In this document: piece after piece, positions 1 through 6,534 of the stretch | Layout of the letters: each line of letters begins with the position of its first letter | Numbering within the stretch: position 1 is the stretch's first letter | Source of the DNA: Clostridia bacterium | GTDB taxonomy: Bacteria; Bacillota_A; Clostridia; Christensenellales; Aristaeellaceae | DNA: 9,612 bases | Direction of reading: 5' to 3' | NCBI GenBank assembly: GCA_017481185.1 | Contig: JAFUPO010000019.1 | Location: 1 to 9,612, forward strand | Notes under the pieces: model-generated | The model's database searches: none | What the model was told of the DNA's origin: nothing | What the model saw: only the letters and a program-made list of their open reading frames with translations | Translations under genes and position numbers: made by a program

Positions 1-1
1 C

Positions 2-901
2 AAGACCGGCGACTGGTACCGCGGCACCGCCAACGCCATCTATCAGAACATGGCTTTCATCGAGCAGTACAATCCTGATTATGTGCTGATCCTTTCCGGC
101 GACCACATCTATAAGATGGACTATAACAAGATGCTGCGCTTCCATGTTCGCAACGGTGCGGATGCAACCATCGCCGTGCGCGAGGTGCCGTGGGATGAGG
201 CCAGCCGCTTCGGCATCATGAACACCGATGCAGACGCTCGCATCGTTGAGTTTGAAGAAAAGCCCAAGCACCCCAAGAGCAATCTGGCCAGCATGGGCGT
301 TTACATCTTCTCCTGGGATAAATTGCGCCAGTACCTCATCGATGATGAGAACAACAAAAAGTCTGCCAACGACTTCGGCAAGAACATCATCCCTGCCATG
401 CTGGGCGACGGCCAGAAGCTGGTAGCCTACAACTTCGACGGCTACTGGAAGGACGTGGGTACCATCGAAAGCCTCTGGGAGGCCAATATGGATCTGCTCT
501 CCAAGCCCCTGCCCATTGACCTGCATGACAAGAAGTGGCGCATCTACGCCCGCACCCCCGGCCTGCCCCCCCACTACATCGCTCCCGGCGCGACCGTGAC
601 CGAGACCCTTGTCTCTGAGGGCTGCGAGGTCTGCGGCAAGGTAAGCCACTCGGTGCTCTTTACCGGCTGCACTGTGGAGGAAGGCGCTTCCGTTATCTCC
701 AGCGTGATCATGCCTGGCGCGGTCATCAAGCGCGGCGCTGTGGTTAAGCGGGCCATGATTGCCGAGGGCGCCGTGGTGGGCGCTGGCGCTGAGGTTGGCG
801 AAGACGAGGGCCTGGTAGCTGTGGTGGGCCCCAATGTGGAATTGAAGCCCGGCGCCAAGGTGCTGGCCGGCGTTCAGGTGGGCCCTGATACCGAGCTGTA
901 A
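2..901 (+). CDS. glgC: Glucose-1-phosphate adenylyltransferase (ADP-glucose pyrophosphorylase), 5'-truncated
   Basis: The enzyme makes ADP-glucose from ATP and glucose 1-phosphate, the committed step of bacterial glycogen synthesis in the cytoplasm. The reading frame is open from base 2, so 299 residues are visible; comparison with the usual 380-400 residues suggests roughly the first 100, including the GGxGxRL nucleotide loop, lie outside the window. The visible part begins in the conserved [12 protein letters not shown] segment. It continues through [10 protein letters not shown] (catalytic Asp at bases 101-103), EFEEKP (glucose-1-phosphate-binding Lys at 260-262), [15 protein letters not shown] and [18 protein letters not shown]. 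The C-terminal third has hexapeptide-type Val/Ile/Gly/Ala repeats, as expected for the left-handed beta-helix that mediates oligomerisation and allostery. The next gene is glgD, whose product forms a mixed enzyme with GlgC in Firmicutes. No internal defect is seen. Confidence 0.96.
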   Translation, partial: KTGDWYRGTANAIYQNMAFIEQYNPDYVLILSGDHIYKMDYNKMLRFHVRNGADATIAVREVPWDEASRFGIMNTDADARIVEFEEKPKHPKSNLASMGVYIFSWDKLRQYLIDDENNKKSANDFGKNIIPAMLGDGQKLVAYNFDGYWKDVGTIESLWEANMDLLSKPLPIDLHDKKWRIYARTPGLPPHYIAPGATVTETLVSEGCEVCGKVSHSVLFTGCTVEEGASVISSVIMPGAVIKRGAVVKRAMIAEGAVVGAGAEVGEDEGLVAVVGPNVELKPGAKVLAGVQVGPDTEL

Positions 902-907
902 ACGACG

Positions 908-936
908 TCATTCAAAGTTCAGAAGACTTTGAATGA
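908..936 (+). repeat. Perfect hairpin in the glgC-glgD gap
   Basis: An 11-bp perfect inverted repeat (908-918 with 926-936, containing CATTCAAAGT) encloses a 7-nt loop. It starts seven bases after the glgC stop. No T-run follows, so it is not a standard intrinsic terminator. It may instead protect or help process the mRNA 3' end of glgC, which is an inference. Confidence 0.6.
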
Positions 937-947
937 GTATGCGCAGG

Positions 948-986
948 AATGTTTTGCTCCATTTCATTTTCATTGCGCAAAACATT
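948..986 (+). repeat. Second inverted repeat in the glgC-glgD gap
   Basis: AATGTTTTGC (948-957) pairs exactly with GCAAAACATT (977-986) across a 19-nt pyrimidine-rich loop. It lies 10 bases upstream of the glgD ribosome binding site (GAAAGGA, 997-1003) and has no U-tract. With the preceding hairpin it fills most of the 112-base gap. Confidence 0.5.
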
Positions 987-1013
987 AAGCACATTTGAAA
1001 GGATACGTTTGAT

Positions 1014-2135
1014 ATGAAAGACGTTATGGGTTTGATCTACACCGGCGAAGGCGACTCTCGCCTTCGTGAACTGACCATGCTGCGAGCCATCGCCGCGCTG
1101 CCCATGGCAGGCCGCTACCGCCTGATCGACTTTACCCTGTCCAGCATGGTGAACTCCGGTATCCGCAACATCGGCGTGATCATGCAGAAGAACTACCATA
1201 GCCTGATGGATCATCTGGGCTCCGGCAAGGAATGGGATCTTCACGGCAAGAACAACGGCCTGGTGATCCTGCCCCCCTTCCTGACCCGTGAAAACGTGGG
1301 CGTATACACCGGTATGCTGGATGCGCTGCGCTCCAACACCAGCTACCTCTCCCGCTCCAAGCAGGAGTATGTGGTGCTCTCCGGCAGCGACATCCTCTAC
1401 AACATTCGCTTTGAAGAGTTTGTGAAGGCCCATGTGGAATCCGGTGCTGACATCACCCTCATGTATACCCGCGATCCCGCCATGAAACGGGATGAGTTTG
1501 GCACCTATCTGAAGGTGGACGAGGATAACAACATCATTGATATGGAAGTGGCCCCCACTCATCCCACCCTGCCCTGCACCTCTATGGAAGTGCTGGTTAC
1601 CAAGCGGGAGTTTCTGCGCGAATTGGTGGATAAGGGCGTGGCCCATGGCCTCCATGAGCTGAATCGCGAGATCCTCAAGGACGCTATTCAGGAGAAGCGC
1701 CTGCGGGTTAAGGGCTTTGAGTTTAAGGAAAAGACCTGGCTCATCGACTCTGTACAGAATTATTTCAAGGCCAACATGGATCTTTTGGACACCCAGCAGC
1801 GCAAGGCTGTGTTCCAGAAGCACAACCCTGTGTTCACCAAGGTTCGTGACGAGATGCCTACCAGCTACGGTGAAAACGTGTGGACCATCAACTCCCTGGT
1901 GGCCGACGGCTGCGTTATCGAGGGCGTGGTGGAAAACTCCATCCTCTTCCGGGGCGTGCGGGTGGCTCCCGGCGCTCATGTGAAGAACTGCATCATCATG
2001 CAGGACGGCCAGGTTCATGCAGGCGCTCAGATTGAGAACTGCATCCTGGATAAGCAGACGGTGATTAAGCGCAACGCCCGCCTCATCGGGCCCACGGCTT
2101 ACCCCATCGTGATCGCCAAGAACGTAGTCATCTAA
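1014..2135 (+). CDS. glgD: GlgD, non-catalytic/regulatory subunit of ADP-glucose pyrophosphorylase
   Basis: This is a 373-residue homologue of GlgC, the normal GlgD length. In Firmicutes GlgD associates with GlgC and boosts or modulates its activity while having little activity itself. The start follows GAAAGGA at 997-1003 with 10-nt spacing, and the N-terminus GLIYTGEGDSRLRELT matches the family. Loss of catalytic features is visible. The GlgC nucleotide loop GGxGxRL is altered to TGEGDSRL, the conserved KPAV-type segment reads IAAL, the GDH aspartate region reads SGSDILYN, and the glucose-1-phosphate Lys motif EEKP is replaced by EVAPTHP at residues 178-184. The C-terminal quarter again shows beta-helix hexapeptide repeats. 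It lies 112 bases after glgC and 208 before glgA, so co-transcription is likely but not proven. Confidence 0.95.
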   Translation: MKDVMGLIYTGEGDSRLRELTMLRAIAALPMAGRYRLIDFTLSSMVNSGIRNIGVIMQKNYHSLMDHLGSGKEWDLHGKNNGLVILPPFLTRENVGVYTGMLDALRSNTSYLSRSKQEYVVLSGSDILYNIRFEEFVKAHVESGADITLMYTRDPAMKRDEFGTYLKVDEDNNIIDMEVAPTHPTLPCTSMEVLVTKREFLRELVDKGVAHGLHELNREILKDAIQEKRLRVKGFEFKEKTWLIDSVQNYFKANMDLLDTQQRKAVFQKHNPVFTKVRDEMPTSYGENVWTINSLVADGCVIEGVVENSILFRGVRVAPGAHVKNCIIMQDGQVHAGAQIENCILDKQTVIKRNARLIGPTAYPIVIAKNVVI

Positions 2136-2150
2136 TTGCATCTTAAGTTT

Positions 2151-2191
2151 TATGAGGGAGAGGCTTTTGAGTTAAAAGCCCCTCCCTCATA
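2151..2191 (+). repeat. Long hairpin downstream of glgD without a U-tract
   Basis: An 18-bp stem (2151-2168 with 2174-2191, TATGAGGGAG side) has one A/C mismatch and a 5-nt loop, 15 bases after the glgD stop. Neither strand has a T-run of terminator type on the exit side. It is the strongest hairpin inside the glg cluster. It could attenuate read-through into glgA or stabilise the glgCD transcript; the role is inferred. Confidence 0.6.
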
Positions 2192-2264
2192 CTCCCTGCG
2201 AAAACCGGTTGGGAACAGACTTGAAATTTACGGTTTAAGGGGTCTTCCCATGAAAAGGGAAATA

Positions 2265-2273
2265 TGATATGAT
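2265..2273 (+). promoter_or_regulatory. Possible extended -10 promoter for glgA
   Basis: TGATATGAT matches the extended -10 form TGnTATAAT at 8 of the 9 positions including the free base. A second overlapping TATGAT lies at 2263-2268. No convincing -35 lies 16-18 bases upstream. If used, transcription would start near 2280, about 64 bases before the glgA ATG. The 208-base gap and the hairpin after glgD make a separate glgA promoter plausible. Confidence is low. Confidence 0.3.
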
Positions 2274-2343
2274 GACTAGGTATGTGTCATAAATGATTTT
2301 AAAGCGGGGCTGGAGGCTCCCCTTGACAAGGAGGACGTTTTCA

Positions 2344-3909
2344 ATGAAAATTTTGTTCACTGCCAGCGAGTGCGTGCCCTTTTGCAAAACCGGCGGCCTG
2401 GCTGACGTGGTTGGCGCCCTGGCGCCTGTGCTGGCCAAGGCTGGCCATGATGTGCGGGTGATGCTGCCCCTGTACAGCGCCATCAAGGAAAAGTGGACCG
2501 CTCAGATGAACACGGTGGCGGAATTTGAGGTGGAGCTGGGCTGGCGCCGCCAGTACTGCGGCATCAAGAGCCTCGTCAAGGACGGCGTGACCTGGTACTT
2601 TGTAGATAATCAATACTACTTTGGCCGCTCCTACATCTACGGCCTGGGCGGCGACGAGTATGAGCGCTTCGGCTTCTTCTGCCGGGCTGCCCTCAATGCT
2701 CTGCCCATCCTGAACTTTAAGCCTGATGTGCTCCATGCCCATGACTGGCAGAGCGGCATGATTCCTGCTCTTTTGAAGATCCAGTCTGCGCATCTGCCCT
2801 TCTACGCAGATATTAAGACCATGTTCACCATTCACAACCTGCAATACCAGGGCGTGTTCGCCATCAAGGATGTGCAGGATGTGCTGGGCTTGGGCGATGA
2901 TGTGTACACCTCCGATAAGCTGGAGTGCTACGGCTGCGCTAATTTCTTGAAGGCTGGCCTGGTGTATGCTGACCAGATTACCACCGTGAGCCCCTCCTAC
3001 GCCCAGGAGATCCAGACCGCCTATTACGGCGAACGCCTGGAGGGCTTGCTCAAGGCCCGCGAGAAGGATCTGGCCGGTGTGATCAACGGCATCGACGTGG
3101 CGGAATACGACCCTGAAAAGGATCCTATTATTGCCAAGAACTACTCTGCTGAGGATCTTTCCGGCAAGCTGGAGTGCAAGCGCGCTTTGCAGAAGAAGCT
3201 GGGCCTGCCCATCCGCAATGATGTGCCTGTGATCGGCATGGTGGGCCGCCTGTCTAACCAGAAGGGCCTGGACCTGATCGACTACGTGATCGGGGATCTG
3301 CTGAACATGGATATTCAGCTGGTGGTGCTGGGCCAGGGCGACAGTCGCTATGTGAACCTGTTTAGCTGGGCTGAGGGCCAGTATCCTGACAAGGTGGCTG
3401 CCCGCTTTGTGCTGGATCTGGATCTGGCTCATGAGATCTATGCTGGCGCGGATATGTTCCTTATGCCCAGCCAGTTCGAGCCCTGCGGCCTCTCTCAGAT
3501 GATGAGCCTGCGCTACGGCACGGTGCCCATCGTGCGGGAGACTGGCGGCCTTAGGGATACCGTGCTTTCCTACAATGAGTACACCGGCGAAGGCAACGGC
3601 TTCACCTTCTTCAACTACAATGCCCATGATATGCTCCACACCATTCAGCGGGCTGTGTACTACTACACCCAGCAGAAGGAAATTTGGAAGACCTTGCAGG
3701 AGCGGGGCCTTGGCGGCGATTACAGCTGGGATCATTCCTCCAAGGATTACCTGGCTCTGTATGAGAAGCTGGTGGGCGTGAAGGAAGAAGCGCCCAAGCC
3801 TAAGAAAAAGGCAGCTCCCCGCAAAAAGAAGGTCGAGGAGGCGCCTGTGGAGGAAGCGCCTAAGAAGAAAGCAGCCCCTCGCAAGAAGGCCGCTAAGAAA
3901 GCTGAATAA
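2344..3909 (+). CDS. glgA: Glycogen synthase (ADP-glucose-dependent, GT5) with a basic C-terminal tail
   Basis: This GT-B-fold glycosyltransferase transfers glucose from ADP-glucose to the non-reducing end of the growing alpha-1,4-glucan. I chose the ATG at 2344 because AAGGAGG (2328-2334) sits 9 nt upstream and MKILFTASECVPFCKTGGL is the canonical N-terminus. An in-frame ATG at 2293 lacks both. The product is 521 residues. Visible motifs are KTGGL (15-19), HAHDW (131-135), FTIHNLQYQG, VINGID, GRLSNQKG (Arg302 and Lys307) and the donor-site SQFEPCGLSQ with catalytic Glu379. The catalytic core ends near residue 479, the usual family length. Residues 480-521 form an extra low-complexity tail of 15 Lys, 2 Arg, 7 Glu, 10 Ala, 6 Pro and 2 Val, with KKKAAPRKK occurring twice. 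The tail is not needed for catalysis in other GlgA proteins, and its function here is unknown. Confidence 0.96.
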   Translation: MKILFTASECVPFCKTGGLADVVGALAPVLAKAGHDVRVMLPLYSAIKEKWTAQMNTVAEFEVELGWRRQYCGIKSLVKDGVTWYFVDNQYYFGRSYIYGLGGDEYERFGFFCRAALNALPILNFKPDVLHAHDWQSGMIPALLKIQSAHLPFYADIKTMFTIHNLQYQGVFAIKDVQDVLGLGDDVYTSDKLECYGCANFLKAGLVYADQITTVSPSYAQEIQTAYYGERLEGLLKAREKDLAGVINGIDVAEYDPEKDPIIAKNYSAEDLSGKLECKRALQKKLGLPIRNDVPVIGMVGRLSNQKGLDLIDYVIGDLLNMDIQLVVLGQGDSRYVNLFSWAEGQYPDKVAARFVLDLDLAHEIYAGADMFLMPSQFEPCGLSQMMSLRYGTVPIVRETGGLRDTVLSYNEYTGEGNGFTFFNYNAHDMLHTIQRAVYYYTQQKEIWKTLQERGLGGDYSWDHSSKDYLALYEKLVGVKEEAPKPKKKAAPRKKKVEEAPVEEAPKKKAAPRKKAAKKAE

Positions 3910-3925
3910 GCCTTGACAGAATAGG

Positions 3926-3964
3926 ATATTCCCCTTCGGTGATACGCCGAGGGGGAATATTTTT
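3926..3964 (+). terminator. Rho-independent terminator after glgA
   Basis: A stem of about 15 bp (3926-3940 with 3946-3960, including two G-T wobbles) closes a GATAC loop and is followed immediately by a T-run (3960-3964). It starts 17 bases after the glgA stop and marks the end of the glg transcription unit. Confidence 0.9.
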
Positions 3965-3990
3965 AGGTAAAAAGTAAAATTTTTAGTTTT

Positions 3991-4050
3991 TGCAAGCATT
4001 TGCATACAGATGCTTGCAGATGTGTGCAGATGCCTGCAAGCGCGAGCAGA
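3991..4050. repeat. 10-bp-period array of TGCnnGCA half-palindromes
   Basis: Six consecutive decamers starting at 3991, 4001, 4011, 4021, 4031 and 4041 approximate TGCnnGCAGA. The first eight bases read TGCAAGCA, TGCATACA, TGCTTGCA, TGTGTGCA, TGCCTGCA and CGCGAGCA. The repeat is imperfect but its phase is exact, one DNA helical turn per unit. TGCAAGCA (3991-3998) and TGCTTGCA (4011-4018) are also exact reverse complements. It lies between the glgA terminator and the pyk promoter. A protein-binding array is one possibility; none is recognised. Confidence 0.7.
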
Positions 4051-4059
4051 TGCACCCGT

Positions 4060-4109
4060 AATCCAATCCAATCCCAATCCTAATCCAAATCCCAATCCTA
4101 ATCCAATCT
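4060..4109. repeat. AATCC short tandem repeat array upstream of pyk
   Basis: Eight AATCC units start at 4060, 4065, 4070, 4076, 4082, 4088, 4094 and 4100, followed by AATCT at 4105, at 5-6 bp spacing. Within this array, 18 bases at 4070-4087 are exactly duplicated at 4088-4105. The complementary strand is a series of GG/GGG runs separated by ATT-type spacers. It ends abruptly where the sequence flips to GGGATTGG. No coding role is seen. Confidence 0.85.
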
Positions 4110-4132
4110 GGGATTGGTAGAATGGATTAGGA
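4096..4132 (+). repeat. Inverted repeat at the end of the AATCC array
   Basis: TCCTAATCCA (4096-4105) pairs perfectly over 10 bp with TGGATTAGGA (4123-4132). A competing 6-bp hairpin, CCAATC (4103-4108) with GATTGG (4112-4117), lies partly inside it. It lies about 35 bases upstream of the pyk -35 element, so it would act on DNA or on read-through RNA rather than on the main pyk transcript. Confidence 0.6.
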
Positions 4133-4166
4133 ATGAAAAAGAAGAAGGAGGAAACGCTTCGGCAAC

Positions 4167-4195
4167 TTTTCAAAAGGCGCAGTTCGTGGTAAGAT
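4167..4195 (+). promoter_or_regulatory. Probable sigma-A promoter for pyk (extended -10)
   Basis: TTTTCA (4167-4172) is separated by 17 bp from TAAGAT (4190-4195), which is preceded by TG one base upstream (TGGTAAGAT). Start of transcription would be near 4202, giving a leader of about 30 nt. This places both repeat arrays upstream of the promoter. Confidence 0.5.
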
Positions 4196-4231
4196 ACTAG
4201 CGTTATGAATAAGGAAAGCGAGTGATGAAGA

Positions 4232-5992
4232 ATGAGCATGACTCAAAGAAAAACGAAGATTGTTTGCACCATGGGGCCCCGTTTGTTTGAAAAGGGCCTG
4301 GTGAAGGCGTTGATGCTGGCAGGGATGAACGTGGCCCGCTTCAACTTTTCGCATGATATTCATGAGAACCATCTGAAGCGCTACAGCGAGGTGTGCCGCC
4401 TGCGGGAAGAGCTGCATTTGCCCATTGCCACCATGCTGGATACCAAGGGCCCGGAGATCCGTATCGGCACGTTCAAAAACGGTCGGGTAGAATTGCAAAA
4501 GGGCCAGCCCTTTACCCTTACCACCCGGGAGGTGGAGGGGGATGAAAGCATCGTTTCCGTTTCGTATAAAAACCTGGTGAGCGATGTGAGGGCCGGGGCC
4601 ACGATCTTGATTGACGACGGCCTGGTTGGTTTGAAGGTGGAGGCGGTTACCGACGATGAGATCCGCTGCACGGTGCTCAATGACGGCGCGATCTCTAACA
4701 CCAAGGGCGTCAACATCCCCGGGGCTCACCTGTCCATGCCCTTTATCAGCGCCAAGGATCGGGAGGATATTCTCTTTGGCATCCGCCACGGGTTCGATTT
4801 TGTGGCAGCCAGCTTTACCCGCAGCGCCCAGGATATTTTGCAGATCCGAGAGATTTTCAGCCAGGAAGGCTGCACCACCATGAACATCATCGCCAAGATT
4901 GAAAACATGGAGGGCGTGGAAAATATCGACGAGATCATCCGGGTGTCCGACGGCATCATGGTCGCCCGGGGCGACATGGGCGTGGAGATCCCCCTGGAGG
5001 ATGTGCCGGTGTTGCAAAAAATGATCATCCGCAAGGCCTACAATGCAGTCAAGCAGGTGATCACCGCCACCCAGATGCTGGACTCCATGATGAAGAACCC
5101 TCGCCCGACCCGGGCTGAGGCTACCGACGTGGCCAACGCCATTTACGACGGCACCAGCGCCATCATGCTCTCCGGCGAAACCGCCGCAGGCCAGTACCCT
5201 GTGGAGGCGGTGGAAACCATGGCGCGCATTGCCCTGAGAGCGGAGGCTGACATCGATTATGTGGGCCGCTTTAAAAAGCGGGTGAACACTGGCAACACGG
5301 ATGTGACCAATGCGATCTCCCACGCTACCTGCACCTCTGCCCATGATTTGAAGGCAGCGGCCATCATTACGGTAACCAAGTCTGGCAAAACGGCTCGGAT
5401 GGTTTCAAAATATCGGCCTGACTGCCCTATCATTGCCTGCACCACCGAGGCTGCGGTATGCCGCCAATTGAATCTGTCCTGGGGTGTAACACCGGTGCTG
5501 ATTCATGAGGAAGAGAGCACGGATGAGCTCTTTGAGCATGCGGTGGACGCCGGTGTGAAGGCTGGCCTCTTGAAAGAAGGGGAGCTGGTGGTGATGACCG
5601 CCGGCGTGCCCCTGGGCATCTCCGGCACCACCAACCTGATGAAGGTGCACGTGGTGGGCCACATCCTGCTCACAGGCAAGGGCATCACCAATCGCAGCGT
5701 ATGCGCGCCCCTGTGCGTGGCCCAAAACAACGAGGAGGCCTTTAAGCGCTTTACGGACGGGAGCATCCTGGTAGTACCCCAGACCAATAACGAGCTGCTG
5801 CCACTGGTGCGCAAGGCTGCCGGCCTCATTGTAGAGAATGGAGATCCCAACGGCCACGGGGCCATTGCAGGCATGAGCCTGGATCTGCCGGTGATCATCG
5901 GGGGTCAGAACGCCACCCAGATTTTGAAATCCGGCGCGGTAGTCACCCTGGATGCAGCCCGGGGCGTGGTTACCTCCAACAACCATGTGTAA
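4232..5992 (+). CDS. pyk: Pyruvate kinase with C-terminal PEP-utiliser-like domain
   Basis: The enzyme converts phosphoenolpyruvate and ADP to pyruvate and ATP, the last step of glycolysis. The 586-residue length matches the long Gram-positive form. Motifs in order are TKIVCTMGP, NVARFNFSH (Arg36, Asn38, Ser40), DTKGPEIR, IIAKIENMEGVENIDEI with the catalytic Lys, MVARGDMGVEIP (Asp248), ITATQMLDSM (Thr280) followed by KNPRPTRAEATDVANAIYDG. The regulatory C domain and an extra domain with GHGAIAGMSLDLPVIIG (His542) follow. The usual TSHAA of the extra domain is replaced by NGHGA but the His remains. The start could be 4232 or 4238 (MTQRKTKI); neither has a well-spaced ribosome binding site, since AAGGAAA at 4211-4217 is 14 nt or more upstream. 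It overlaps thpR by 8 bases. Confidence 0.96.
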   Translation: MSMTQRKTKIVCTMGPRLFEKGLVKALMLAGMNVARFNFSHDIHENHLKRYSEVCRLREELHLPIATMLDTKGPEIRIGTFKNGRVELQKGQPFTLTTREVEGDESIVSVSYKNLVSDVRAGATILIDDGLVGLKVEAVTDDEIRCTVLNDGAISNTKGVNIPGAHLSMPFISAKDREDILFGIRHGFDFVAASFTRSAQDILQIREIFSQEGCTTMNIIAKIENMEGVENIDEIIRVSDGIMVARGDMGVEIPLEDVPVLQKMIIRKAYNAVKQVITATQMLDSMMKNPRPTRAEATDVANAIYDGTSAIMLSGETAAGQYPVEAVETMARIALRAEADIDYVGRFKKRVNTGNTDVTNAISHATCTSAHDLKAAAIITVTKSGKTARMVSKYRPDCPIIACTTEAAVCRQLNLSWGVTPVLIHEEESTDELFEHAVDAGVKAGLLKEGELVVMTAGVPLGISGTTNLMKVHVVGHILLTGKGITNRSVCAPLCVAQNNEEAFKRFTDGSILVVPQTNNELLPLVRKAAGLIVENGDPNGHGAIAGMSLDLPVIIGGQNATQILKSGAVVTLDAARGVVTSNNHV

Positions 5993-6497
5993 GCGGCTGT
6001 TTGTAGGCATCGAAGCCCGGCAGCAGGCGCTGTTTGAAAGCGCTATGGCCCTTGGCGAGCAGCTGCCCGGCAGGTATCATCCTCTGGCCAATTACCATGT
6101 GACCCTGGCCTTTATCGGCGCGTATGCTCAAGGGCCGGTTCAGCAGGCGCTGGAAAGGCTCCCTTGCAGAGGCCCCTTGTGGCTGGAAACCCTGCCGGTT
6201 CCTGGCTTTTTCAAGGAGGGCAAAAAGGCGGTGCTCTATGCGCCGGTGAAGCCCAGCGATCCCTTGGGGCTCTTGGCCTATGGCGTGGGAAAGTGCCTCA
6301 AGGAGGCAAAAATCCCCTTTGACGACCGGGAAACCTACACGCCCCATGTTACCTTAGCCCGGGGCGTGGATTCGGCAGCCTATGGCGGCCAAATCCTTTG
6401 CCAGGTTCAATGGGAGGCGGCGGATTTTTGCCTGTATGAGAGCGTTTCCGGCGAGACGGGGTTGACGTATCAGGTTCTTAAAAGATTTAAAATATAA
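5985..6497 (+). CDS. thpR: RNA 2',3'-cyclic 3'-phosphodiesterase (ThpR/LigT family)
   Basis: This is a 2H phosphoesterase of 170 residues, a usual length for the family. Such enzymes hydrolyse RNA 2',3'-cyclic phosphate ends to 2'-phosphates and can show 2'-5' RNA ligase activity in vitro. Both diagnostic HxTx motifs are present: YHVTLAFIG with His38 and Thr40, and YTPHVTLARG with His121 and Thr123. I chose ATG 5985 because MCKRLFVGIEA is the typical N-terminal beta strand (RxFVAI). The in-frame ATG at 5952 would add 11 residues from inside pyk. The chosen start overlaps the pyk stop (5990-5992) by 8 bases and has no clear ribosome binding site, so translation is probably coupled to pyk. Its relation to glycolysis is unknown; the neighbourhood is probably incidental. 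Confidence 0.9.
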   Translation: MCKRLFVGIEARQQALFESAMALGEQLPGRYHPLANYHVTLAFIGAYAQGPVQQALERLPCRGPLWLETLPVPGFFKEGKKAVLYAPVKPSDPLGLLAYGVGKCLKEAKIPFDDRETYTPHVTLARGVDSAAYGGQILCQVQWEAADFCLYESVSGETGLTYQVLKRFKI

Positions 6498-6534
6498 CAA
6501 ATACTGCCAAGGGAGAGAAGGGGCGATAAGCTGA

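Noticed and set aside
2323..2328. TTGACA as a -35 element before glgA
   Set aside because: It overlaps the ribosome binding site and the matching -10 position falls inside the coding region with no TATAAT-like sequence.
2293..2343. Upstream in-frame ATG for glgA
   Set aside because: It lacks a ribosome binding site and adds residues unlike any GlgA N-terminus; AAGGAGG is ideally placed for 2344.
3913..3918. TTGACA as a promoter after glgA
   Set aside because: The -10 position falls in the terminator stem and has no match.
3991..4109. CRISPR array
   Set aside because: The units are 5-10 bp with no spacers of constant length and no cas genes nearby.
4133..4192. A 19-codon frame beginning MKKKKEETLRQ, containing a ribosome-binding-site-like GAAGGAGG
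   Set aside because: The purine stretch lies inside the frame, not upstream of a start, and nothing supports expression.
2341..4239. Very long open frame on the minus strand opposite glgA (and similar ones opposite glgD at 912-2141 and pyk at 4127-5344)
   Set aside because: The + strand genes have clear motifs throughout. The minus frames encode His/Leu/Gln-rich sequence with no motifs or ribosome binding sites and arise from GC-rich codon bias.
5952..5984. Upstream start for thpR inside pyk
   Set aside because: The added 11 residues do not match the family, whose N-terminus fits MCKRLFVGIEA from 5985.
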